In this document: positions 6,061 to 13,527 of the stretch, piece by piece
How the letters are laid out: each line of letters starts with the position of its first letter
How positions within the stretch are numbered: position 1 is the first letter of the stretch
DNA from: Granulosicoccus sp.
Lineage (GTDB): Bacteria; Pseudomonadota; Gammaproteobacteria; Granulosicoccales; Granulosicoccaceae
NCBI GenBank assembly: GCA_023301795.1
Contig: JALZVU010000192.1
Coordinates: 1 to 39,042, forward strand
DNA: 39,042 nt
Direction of reading: 5' to 3'
The notes under the pieces: generated by a model
What the model was told of the DNA's origin: nothing
The model's input: the letters and a program-made list of their open reading frames with translations, nothing else
The model's database searches: none
Translations under genes and position numbers: made by a program

Positions 6061-7755
6061 ATGGACGATACTACAACATCTGATACCAGTAAATCTTCTG
6101 GTTGCACACCGCTCGGCATGAGTTCATTTGATGCTTCAGAGCGCCAACAATTTGGTCAGAGCGTGCGCTTGGCTATGGCGTGCATCAAAGGCGCTTATGT
6201 TCCAGTCAACGTTAAGGCAATGCCTGACAATGAGGGTGCAATTCGTAAGCGCCTGAAAACACTTTCTAAAGACATGACCTCAAACCATGCTGACTTGCTT
6301 GAGCTGCTGGTGCGGTTCGATGAAATGAAAGGCTGGGAATCCGCTGGTGCAAATCACTGTGCGGCATGGATGAACCTTGAAATGGGTATCTGTAAGTCGA
6401 TGAGTTGGGAATACCTGCGCGTTGGGCGGCTACTGCGGCAACTTCCCGTCACCACGGCACTATTCCGAGTGGGTAAAATCACTTGGTCAAAGATCCGCGT
6501 TATTGTCGATGTTGCCAACGCTGACAATGAAAAAATACTCTGTCATGCCGCCCTTGATGCCTCAGTTAGCGAGATAACAAGGTTGTGCAAAGAATATAAA
6601 TGGAAGGATGATAGCCATGGAGATAACGAAAACGAGCGTGCACTCAAACAACACGAATCACGCTCGCTGACCTGGAATGAAACCAGTGTCGGGTGCACAA
6701 GCATTCGGATAACCTTGCCACCAGAAATTGCACAAGGGTTTCTTAACAGCATTGAACATTTCTTGAATCAACTTCAGACTGAAGCTTCTGATACTGAAAG
6801 CAGCATTACGCAGCGTCGTGCTGATGCCGCTGTTCTTATGGCAGAGTCGAGTCTGCAAGCCTCGGGAAGAGACATTGCCACTTCCGATCGGTATCAGGTG
6901 ATTGTCTCAGTGGATGCCGCCGAACTGTCAGATCCAAAAAACCATCAGCCATCAAACGCAGAGCTTACGCCGGCAAAACGGCCAACCGTAAAAGGCGCAG
7001 GCCCTATCGGCTGCGAGACTGCAAGACGCATAGCCTGTGATTGCAGCGTAACGAACAACGATATCAAAAATGGTGAGCCAATAGATATAGGTCGTAAATC
7101 AAGACTATGGCCACCTGCCATGGCGCGGGCTATTAAAAACCGTGATCAACACTGCCAATTCAACGGCTGTACACAAACGAAAAACCTGCAAGTACATCAC
7201 ATTATTCATCGGGCCGATGGCGGATCAACCAGCGTGGACAATGGCGTCTCGGTTTGTCAAAAATGTCATACAAAACTTCATGAAGGCGGCTACTCCATTC
7301 AGCGAGTTAATGACGTCGAGCCACGAGTGAATGAGCAGTTTTCACAACAGCAGCATACCAACAACAATTTGATGTTCAACTTCGAAAAAGAGTTGCGTGA
7401 TAATAGAGCGTCTTTCAACAACATTCGATTGCTGTCGCCCACACGATATCGTTTCCGCGTACTGGATCCTGAAGGGCGTGATATTCGCAATACAGAATAT
7501 TCAGGCACTACAGGCACTACAGATTGCACCTGTCGCACGAGCTTCGCTAAGTCTGATGCCCGGACATCGTTTACTTCGAGGCACTCCACACGTGGAGAGT
7601 GTGGTACACCTTCGGTAAGTGTTTGTGGTCGGGCAGATGCTGATGCTTCCAAGAGCGGATCATCGGGTATTGGCGAGCGTTCTGGTGATTATTGTGCCGA
7701 GCTTCCTGGTGCTTATTGCGTGGAGGTCTATGAAATCAGATCGTCGTTCCATTAG
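6061..7755 (+). CDS. DUF222/HNH endonuclease family protein
   Basis: A 564-aa protein of the DUF222-HNH (13E12-like) family. The preferred start is ATG 6061, which has AAAGGAG about 8 bp upstream. A longer reading from TTG 5995 has no comparable site and would begin close to the promoter. The DUF222 helical region covers roughly residues 60-260. The HNH nuclease lies at about residues 361-409: RDQHCQFNGCTQTKNLQVHH, then DGGS and NGVSVCQKCHTKLHEGG. It has a CxxxxC plus CxxC zinc pair and the catalytic His pair. The cellular role of this family is not settled; DNA repair or mobile-element functions are proposed. The last 80 or so residues are Ser/Thr/Gly/Cys-rich and look non-conserved. They include a 9-bp tandem duplication and a palindrome shared with 3635-3660. 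Confidence 0.85.
   Translation: MDDTTTSDTSKSSGCTPLGMSSFDASERQQFGQSVRLAMACIKGAYVPVNVKAMPDNEGAIRKRLKTLSKDMTSNHADLLELLVRFDEMKGWESAGANHCAAWMNLEMGICKSMSWEYLRVGRLLRQLPVTTALFRVGKITWSKIRVIVDVANADNEKILCHAALDASVSEITRLCKEYKWKDDSHGDNENERALKQHESRSLTWNETSVGCTSIRITLPPEIAQGFLNSIEHFLNQLQTEASDTESSITQRRADAAVLMAESSLQASGRDIATSDRYQVIVSVDAAELSDPKNHQPSNAELTPAKRPTVKGAGPIGCETARRIACDCSVTNNDIKNGEPIDIGRKSRLWPPAMARAIKNRDQHCQFNGCTQTKNLQVHHIIHRADGGSTSVDNGVSVCQKCHTKLHEGGYSIQRVNDVEPRVNEQFSQQQHTNNNLMFNFEKELRDNRASFNNIRLLSPTRYRFRVLDPEGRDIRNTEYSGTTGTTDCTCRTSFAKSDARTSFTSRHSTRGECGTPSVSVCGRADADASKSGSSGIGERSGDYCAELPGAYCVEVYEIRSSFH
7502..7528 (+). repeat. 9-bp tandem repeat inside the HNH gene tail
   Basis: CAGGCACTA occurs twice in tandem (7502-7510, 7511-7519) and is followed by the related CAGATTGCA. 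It encodes the odd GTTGTTDC stretch near the C-terminus. Confidence 0.6.
7582..7601. repeat. Palindromic element, copy 2 (shared with 3635-3660)
   Basis: CACTCCACACGTGGAGAGTG has the same ACTCCACACGTGGA core and the same asymmetric two-base bulge as the element at 3635-3660. It lies inside the coding sequence of the HNH gene tail. Confidence 0.5.
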
Positions 7756-7937
7756 TTTGGGAAGGCATCGTGGTGAAATTTCAGTATAGAAATCGGCTGC
7801 ATGGCTTTTGACGTGTATCGCCTTAAGGTGGAGATGCTTATCGAACGTGACTGCAGCTTTCTGAGCTTCTGCGACGGTATTGCGGTATATCACGACAAAG
7901 CAGCATTGCTGATTAGCCAATAAATATGCTCAAACGC

Positions 7938-8633
7938 TCACATTCGCTTCCGCACCCAGATTCGCAAATCTCCAATTTCTTTGAAACCCACTTCCGATAA
8001 GGCGGCAACCTCTGCCTCGTCGCCATACCCTACAATTCCATGCTGAAGGTGCTTTTCAGCTACTAGATCAGCGCAGAGCAGCATATCGTTCTGTTGTCCA
8101 AACGCATTGGAAATACCTATTGAATCACTGCTTTGGTTTGTCGCCATGCCTGCCACAATAGTGCCTTCGCGTCTGATATAAACTAGTTCAATAGCATCGT
8201 TTTCAATTAACGAGAGATTAAATATCCCATCTTCTTCACCCCAAGCGGAAACCCATTGATCAAGTTCAGACTGAGTTTTTACTGTTTCAAGATGAAGGTC
8301 TGAGGTAGTTTTCTCGCTCGTTTTCTGGTTTGGCATGCGGCAATACCAATGCGCATCGAAGGCTATGGCAAAACCGTCGTCCTTCAATTCAAGTTCACTA
8401 AAGCTATCTTTGATTGCCCAGCTCAATGGGAGTTGAGGGCGGACGACATTAATCTGCTCGTCGACTAGAGAGCCGCGTTTGATCGTAATAATATTGGGGT
8501 AGCGGGGTGGTGTGGGGTGCTCGCTAAACCAAACCGATTCGTTCCAGTTTGTCGATATTCCGTGCGACGCTGCGACTGCATCGCATAAGGCTGCGTTGTT
8601 CAAGACTGCTTCGTTTAACCAATGAGAATCCAT
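7938..8633 (-). CDS. GNAT acetyltransferase-like protein
   Basis: A 231-aa soluble protein. The C-terminal half resembles a GNAT fold: a strand with IELVYIRREGTIVAGMATN, a segment like the acetyl-CoA loop region, and GYGDEAEVAALSEVGFKEIG, which matches the usual GNAT ending (A..LYRKLGF). The classic QxxGxG/A pyrophosphate loop is not clearly present. It may therefore be a degenerate or divergent member. The N-terminal half, with many aromatic residues, is not recognised. It is the last gene of a minus-strand run behind the TRAP transporter genes, 30 bp after the YCII-like gene. Substrate unknown. Confidence 0.6.
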   Translation of the reverse strand: MDSHWLNEAVLNNAALCDAVAASHGISTNWNESVWFSEHPTPPRYPNIITIKRGSLVDEQINVVRPQLPLSWAIKDSFSELELKDDGFAIAFDAHWYCRMPNQKTSEKTTSDLHLETVKTQSELDQWVSAWGEEDGIFNLSLIENDAIELVYIRREGTIVAGMATNQSSDSIGISNAFGQQNDMLLCADLVAEKHLQHGIVGYGDEAEVAALSEVGFKEIGDLRIWVRKRM

Positions 8634-8663
8634 GATCCAATAGCTCCCAAGCCCAAGCCCAAG

Positions 8664-8948
8664 TTATGTTTCTAAAAGTTCAAGTACTTCAACTTCACCG
8701 CCTGATTTCACTACCGGGTTCTGCGCAACAAGCGCAAGCACCTCATCAATGGATGCTGCTTCAAATTTCATAAAGCCTGAGGCAGTACATTCGCGGGTAG
8801 TGTCATCTGCATTGACACAGACTCCGTTACCCAATGCACTGCCACCGCGGAACTTGCCTGATTGGGAAAGCAGTTCAATGTACTGTTCCCAATCTGCAGA
8901 CGTGCCCCCTTCGCCGAGGCTTTTCATAATCATCATAAATTCTGGCAT
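8664..8948 (-). CDS. YCII-related (DGPF-like) domain protein
   Basis: A 94-aa protein starting MPEFMMIMKS. The ferredoxin-like pattern (EFMMIMK ... WEQYIELLSQSGKFRGGSAL ... GFMKFEAASIDEVLALVAQN ... VEVLELLE) is typical of YCII-related or DGPF-domain proteins. These are small dimeric proteins, often of unknown or proposed enzymatic function. It begins 8 bp after the TRAP permease stop and is probably in the same transcript. No strong ribosome-binding site is visible, so coupling to the permease is likely. Confidence 0.7.
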   Translation of the reverse strand: MPEFMMIMKSLGEGGTSADWEQYIELLSQSGKFRGGSALGNGVCVNADDTTRECTASGFMKFEAASIDEVLALVAQNPVVKSGGEVEVLELLET

Positions 8949-8956
8949 GACGATTG

Positions 8957-11218
8957 TTAATCAGTCCCACGAACAGGAATAGGTGCATCGGGGTCGGGCT
9001 TGATGAATTTCTGAATGGCGAATGCTCCAGCGGCTAGTGCAATACCGATAGCATCTGATAACAACCCACCTTGAATCATAAACAAGGCCGCGGCGAGGAG
9101 CATCAGCCGCACAATCCATGCAGCGCGCTGTCCTGCAAACCAGCCTTGCACACCTGAGGATAAGAGGAAGACGCCGACGATAGCGGTGACGGCAGCTTGC
9201 AGAACAGTCAGCCATGGGCCGTCCATTAGAAGTGCGCCGTTGTAGAAGAACATGAACGGTACGATAAACGCTGCTATGCCAATCTTGAACGAGGCCACAG
9301 AGGTCTCCATGGGATTCGCCCCACTTATACCGGCTGCGGCATAACTTGCTAACGCCACGGGCGGGGTGATGGCAGAGAGTACGGCGAAGTAGAAGACGAA
9401 GAAATGTGCGGTTAGCTGAGGGATACCCAGTTGCACAAGGCCGGGTGCTACCACGGAGGCGGCTACGGCGTAGGCGGCAGTGGTGGGCATACCCATGCCT
9501 AACAGTATGGCTATGCACATGGCAAAAAACAGAGCCAGCAGTTGTGAAGTGTCTGCGATGCCAAGCAGCACTGAGGAGAAGCGAGCACCGACGCCTGTCA
9601 GGGAGATAACGCCCACGATGATTCCGGCGCATGCGCAAACTGCAATGATCTGGATGGACATGACTCCAGCCATTTCGAACGCTCTAGCGATAGAACGTAA
9701 TCCCATCCGATGTGGTGTGAGCCAGGAGACTGCGGCAGCGGCGATGGTGGCTAGGGTGCCTGCGCGAATAACGGAATAGCCAGCGAACAAGGCGTAGATC
9801 AGAATGATAATCGGCAGGAATAGATAAACCTGACGCAACATCCGACCAAGCTTGGGTAGCTCGTCTTCACGCATGCCGCGCATGCCTAGTTTGGCGGCTT
9901 CAAAATCCACCATGAAATACACGGATACAAAATACAACACGGCTGGCAGAATCGCCGCTACAGCAATATCGGTGTAGGGGATACCGGTGATCTCGGCCAT
10001 GATGAATGCGCCAGCACCCATGATCGGTGGCATGATTTGACCGCCAGTGGATGCAGCCGCTTCAACAGCACCCGCTGTTTTGCGGTGATAGCCAACCTTC
10101 TTCATCAGTGGGATGGTCAGCGATCCGGTGGCCACAACGTTGCCAGCGGATGTGCCGTTTATCATGCCCATAAGGCCTGAGGCAAAGATAGATACTTTTG
10201 CAGGACCACCCCGTGTGCGCCCAGCGGCGGCGAATGCAAAGTTGATGAAGTACTCGCCAACTTTGGAGGCTTGCAGGAAGGCTGCGAAAATGATGAACAG
10301 AATAATGTACGTCGATGAAACTGCGGTGGTGGGCCCGAGGATTCCGGCGTCGGTGTACACCTGCGAAAAGAATCGCGCCCAGTCGATGCGGGGTGAATTC
10401 AGGAAGCCTGGCGCCAGGTGTCCGACAAACACGTAAATGAGGAAGATACCGGCGATGACGATCAGTGCCAGGCCTGTAACGCGACGGGTGAGCTCCATGA
10501 TAAGTGCAGTACCTGCCACTGCCGCTAGTGATATACCGATGGGTGCAAATGGGGTACCGGTGGAATTTCTCATCAGCGTGCCGTAAATGGTAATGAGGTA
10601 GATGGCAACTGCCAGAGCGCATACACCCAGGACGAGATCAGGCAATGAGAAGCGATGGCGAGGTGTACGGTCTAGCCAGCCAAGAATAATGCCGCCAAAG
10701 GTTGCTACCAGTAACGGTATGCCAAACCAGTAAATTTCTGGTGTGCGGTATTCAGGCGCTATGCCATTCCACATGGCACCGTCAGCGATGCGCATGCCAA
10801 AGCTTATGGCAGCACCGCACGCAACGAATGCAACAAGGAGTAGCACCCAGGCGCAAGCAGTTATTGTGCTGTTGGGTTTTGCAGAAGGGTCAGCAAACGT
10901 CAGGCGAGAGCCGAACAAGAGGAACCCGAGGAATAAGGCACCCGCAACGTGCGCTATGCGAAAATTCCAGGTCTCCAGAGGAAAGCTTGGCAGAAATGAG
11001 AGTTCTATCCCGGTCATGCTGGAAAGCGACAGACCATTGAGTGCTGCCATATGAAACGCTGCATAGAGCGCTGCAAGTGTTGCCATCAATATAACGCGCC
11101 AATCGGTGAATAAACGCCGATTTACTTCAATAGGCTCGTCGTCAGCGCCTTCAGCGAGGATCTCTGTGTTTTTGTGGTCAACAGTTTGATCTGTCATATG
11201 CAAGCGCTCTTGTGTCAT
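8957..11218 (-). CDS. TRAP transporter fused permease, TAXI type (4TM/12TM)
   Basis: A 753-aa integral membrane protein with roughly eighteen or more hydrophobic segments. It is the fused small and large subunits (DctQ/DctM-like) of a TAXI-type tripartite ATP-independent periplasmic transporter. Conserved large-subunit motifs include SGLMGMINGTSAGNVVATGS, GQIMPPIMGAGAFIMAE and GMGMPTTAAYAVAASVVAPG. The C-terminal extension (AWIVRLMLLAAALFMIQGGL) resembles the DUF3394-type end of fused TAXI permeases. It would import an organic solute using an ion gradient, fed by the receptor encoded 49 bp upstream. The start could be 11218 or 11197; neither has a strong ribosome-binding site. Substrate unknown. 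Confidence 0.93.
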   Translation of the reverse strand: MTQERLHMTDQTVDHKNTEILAEGADDEPIEVNRRLFTDWRVILMATLAALYAAFHMAALNGLSLSSMTGIELSFLPSFPLETWNFRIAHVAGALFLGFLLFGSRLTFADPSAKPNSTITACAWVLLLVAFVACGAAISFGMRIADGAMWNGIAPEYRTPEIYWFGIPLLVATFGGIILGWLDRTPRHRFSLPDLVLGVCALAVAIYLITIYGTLMRNSTGTPFAPIGISLAAVAGTALIMELTRRVTGLALIVIAGIFLIYVFVGHLAPGFLNSPRIDWARFFSQVYTDAGILGPTTAVSSTYIILFIIFAAFLQASKVGEYFINFAFAAAGRTRGGPAKVSIFASGLMGMINGTSAGNVVATGSLTIPLMKKVGYHRKTAGAVEAAASTGGQIMPPIMGAGAFIMAEITGIPYTDIAVAAILPAVLYFVSVYFMVDFEAAKLGMRGMREDELPKLGRMLRQVYLFLPIIILIYALFAGYSVIRAGTLATIAAAAVSWLTPHRMGLRSIARAFEMAGVMSIQIIAVCACAGIIVGVISLTGVGARFSSVLLGIADTSQLLALFFAMCIAILLGMGMPTTAAYAVAASVVAPGLVQLGIPQLTAHFFVFYFAVLSAITPPVALASYAAAGISGANPMETSVASFKIGIAAFIVPFMFFYNGALLMDGPWLTVLQAAVTAIVGVFLLSSGVQGWFAGQRAAWIVRLMLLAAALFMIQGGLLSDAIGIALAAGAFAIQKFIKPDPDAPIPVRGTD

Positions 11219-11267
11219 TTTCTGATTCCGGGCGCTTGTGCCTTTACATAAGCACCCGGAAGACTAA

Positions 11268-12254
11268 CTACTTGCTGAATACCATCTCGTCAGCAATATC
11301 AGCATTGGCGTTTTCACGAAACCACTTTGCAGCGCCGGGGTGCCACATGAGGACGTTGTTCTTGTCCCAGTTCTCTGGAATCGTAGAAGCTGCCGCTTTA
11401 TGAATGCCCATCATTCGCTCATTGTCAGACATGACGATGTCGACAACAGCTTCAACGAAGCTATCTGGCAAATCGCAATTGGCAATGGAGAAATTCCACA
11501 TGGATACAGAACGAGCATTTTCGGTTAGCGTAGTGTACGTGCTGGCGTCAATCTCGAAACTGGCAACCGGGAATGCTTCCTGGATTTTTGCCTGCTCTTC
11601 TTCAGTGAATTCGATGATGTTTACATCAGTTTGTACTTCCAGCTGGCTCACCGCAGGAACAGGTACACCGGCGGCAAAAGCGATGACGTCAAGCAGGCCA
11701 TCCTGTAGCTGGCTGCCAAGGTCTGTCCAGCCACCGTTGCGACGTTCAAAATCAACGCCCAGTGTTTCCATCATGCGCGGAAAGTAGGTGTCTGATGTAG
11801 AGCCGGCTGGTCCAAAACCGATCTTGGCGCCAGCAGGGATCTCCGCAACGCTTGTGATGCCTGAAGAGCTCAGTGCCGTGACCGAGAAGGGCGTCTGGTA
11901 CATGGGGAACATGGCACAGGCGTTGGTCATTTCCAGACCGGGTGCGATAGGGTTGGTGCCTGCCAGAGATTCTGCAGCAGGTCCTAATGTCGTCATGCCG
12001 AATGAGGCATCACCCGTGTGCACCAGTGCCATGTTCTGCATGGGGCCGCCTGTGACTTCAGCACCACCTGATAATCCGAGTTCCGTGGCAACCAGGTTGG
12101 CCCAGCCTGAACCGTATGCGAAGTAGGTACCGCCTTGCGATGCGGTGCCAACAGTATAGCTCTCAGGCCAGCCGGTACGATCGGCGTCTTGAGCCATAAC
12201 GCTGGCGCAGCCTAATGTCAGTGCGGCTGCGGTAATGACGAGACTTGCTTTCAT
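11268..12254 (-). CDS. TAXI-family TRAP transporter solute-binding protein
   Basis: A 328-aa periplasmic receptor. The start at ATG 12254 has GAGGA about 7 bp upstream and gives a clean signal peptide (MKASLVITAAALTLGCASVM, then a likely AQ|D cleavage). The mature start, YTVGTASQGGTYFAYGSGWA, is the hallmark of TAXI receptors. It is followed by GGPMQNMALVHTGDASFGMT and the later GFGPAGSTSDTYFPRM. It delivers the ligand to the fused permease encoded directly downstream. Known TAXI systems include glutamate and 2-oxoglutarate types, but ligand specificity here cannot be read. Confidence 0.93.
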   Translation of the reverse strand: MKASLVITAAALTLGCASVMAQDADRTGWPESYTVGTASQGGTYFAYGSGWANLVATELGLSGGAEVTGGPMQNMALVHTGDASFGMTTLGPAAESLAGTNPIAPGLEMTNACAMFPMYQTPFSVTALSSSGITSVAEIPAGAKIGFGPAGSTSDTYFPRMMETLGVDFERRNGGWTDLGSQLQDGLLDVIAFAAGVPVPAVSQLEVQTDVNIIEFTEEEQAKIQEAFPVASFEIDASTYTTLTENARSVSMWNFSIANCDLPDSFVEAVVDIVMSDNERMMGIHKAAASTIPENWDKNNVLMWHPGAAKWFRENANADIADEMVFSK

Positions 12255-12482
12255 TGTATTTTCCTCTTTGATGGTGTGGGCACTGATGAGACGTGACATT
12301 GTTATGTGCTTGCCACTCTCATCATTGCTAACGTTCCGTCTGCAATGCGTGCTGCGAGGAATAATACTCGACCCTGTAACGCGATGGCAGTATTAAAAGT
12401 GCCGAGTGGGTCGTAATTTGACGGCTGGTGCGCCCCTGTAACGGGTGTCGTCAGAGGAGCGCAGCCCAAGACTCAAGAAGTC

Positions 12483-13379
12483 TTAGTGAAGCAGGGCAAA
12501 TAATTTACGTCGATATTGCCCGACGAGAGGATCGTCGCCAAGGACGTTGAACAGCGCTAGCAGCTTGGCGCGTGGGGCACCTTCCTTGTATTCGGGGTCT
12601 GTCTGAACAAGTTTAAGCAAGTTATCCATGGCGCCCTGAATATCACCTCCCAGTGATTGGGCAATGGCGACGTTATAGCGAGCTTCAGAGCTTGCCGGGT
12701 CTTTCTCCAGCGCAGCTTGCAATGCTGCCGGTGACACTGTTGTGTCGCTGTCTTTGGCAATTTCAAGGATGCCGGACAAACGCAGCGCCTTAGCACCTTT
12801 GCGGTCGTCTTCAGGTAAGGCTTTCAAGCAACTCTCAGCAGTTTCTATGTCACCTGTGCTGACACAAACCTGGCCCAGAGCCAGGAGAGTCTCGACGTTT
12901 TCAGGGTCTTCAGCCTGAGCGGCCTGAAGAATGGCTTTTGCGCCTTCAGCATCCCCTTGTTCGAACAGTGCCATGGCACTGCTGACAGGATTGTCGCCTG
13001 CTGGCTCCTCTTCCTCAACGGGCTCATCCGTAAGTGCCGGCCCGACATTGGCGTCGAGGAATGCGCGCACTTCAGCCTCAGGCAGCGCGCCCATAAATTC
13101 ATTAACCAGTGCCCGATCCTTGAATAGCTTGACCGTTGGCAGACTACGAATGCCCAATTGCTGAGCAACATTGGGGTTAGCTTCAGTATCGAGCTTGGCC
13201 AGAATAAATGCACCGTTGTATTCCACCGCCAGTTTCTCAAGAATGGGCATAAGGTTCTTACAAGGCGCACACCAATCAGCCCAGAAATCAACCAGAACTG
13301 GTGTGGTGTCTGAGCCTTCGACCACAACCTGCATGAAATTTTGTTCGTCCAGATGAACAATGAACGGAGAATCGGTCAT
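12483..13379 (-). CDS. cnoX: Thioredoxin-TPR chaperedoxin CnoX/YbbN-like
   Basis: A 298-aa cytoplasmic protein. The N-terminal thioredoxin domain (about residues 1-110) has the active site WADWCAPCKNLMP. The C-terminal tetratricopeptide region (about residues 130-298) includes ALFEQGDAEGAKAILQAAQA and ETLLALGQVCVSTGDIETAE. This arrangement defines YbbN/CnoX, which in E. coli is a holdase that hands clients to GroEL or DnaK under oxidative stress. E. coli CnoX has SxxC at this site, whereas this protein keeps both Cys residues (CxxC), so it may also be an active reductase as in other bacteria. It is divergent from parE across about 150 bp. Confidence 0.92.
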   Translation of the reverse strand: MTDSPFIVHLDEQNFMQVVVEGSDTTPVLVDFWADWCAPCKNLMPILEKLAVEYNGAFILAKLDTEANPNVAQQLGIRSLPTVKLFKDRALVNEFMGALPEAEVRAFLDANVGPALTDEPVEEEEPAGDNPVSSAMALFEQGDAEGAKAILQAAQAEDPENVETLLALGQVCVSTGDIETAESCLKALPEDDRKGAKALRLSGILEIAKDSDTTVSPAALQAALEKDPASSEARYNVAIAQSLGGDIQGAMDNLLKLVQTDPEYKEGAPRAKLLALFNVLGDDPLVGQYRRKLFALLH

Positions 13380-13527
13380 GGGTTACTCGTAAGTATTATT
13401 TATAAGAAGCGACAATTGTGTCGCTTAGAGCCACGTTATTCAAGAGGCAACTGAATCTTCCAGTGCGGCAGCGCCTATGCCGATAAGCTACAATCCACCG
13501 CGCCACCCGCTATCGACAGTCCCTATC

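Noticed and set aside
7660-7920. 86-aa minus-strand ORF overlapping the HNH gene end
   Set aside because: No recognisable family, no ribosome-binding site, and it overlaps the real HNH coding sequence by almost 100 bp.
7801-7923. 40-codon plus-strand ORF (MAFDVYRLKVEM...) in frame with the HNH gene
   Set aside because: Short, no ribosome-binding site and no recognised similarity. It could be remnant coding sequence, but there is too little to support it.
8961-9638. Arg/His/Cys-rich minus-strand ORFs inside the TRAP permease gene
   Set aside because: They are out-of-frame shadows of the permease; the composition is typical of shifted frames over hydrophobic coding sequence.
12255-12482. Terminator after cnoX and promoter for the TAXI receptor
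   Set aside because: TGACG/CGTCA arms with a long imperfect interior and no T tract, and a TATTAT without a matching -35. The gap must hold control elements, but none is convincing.
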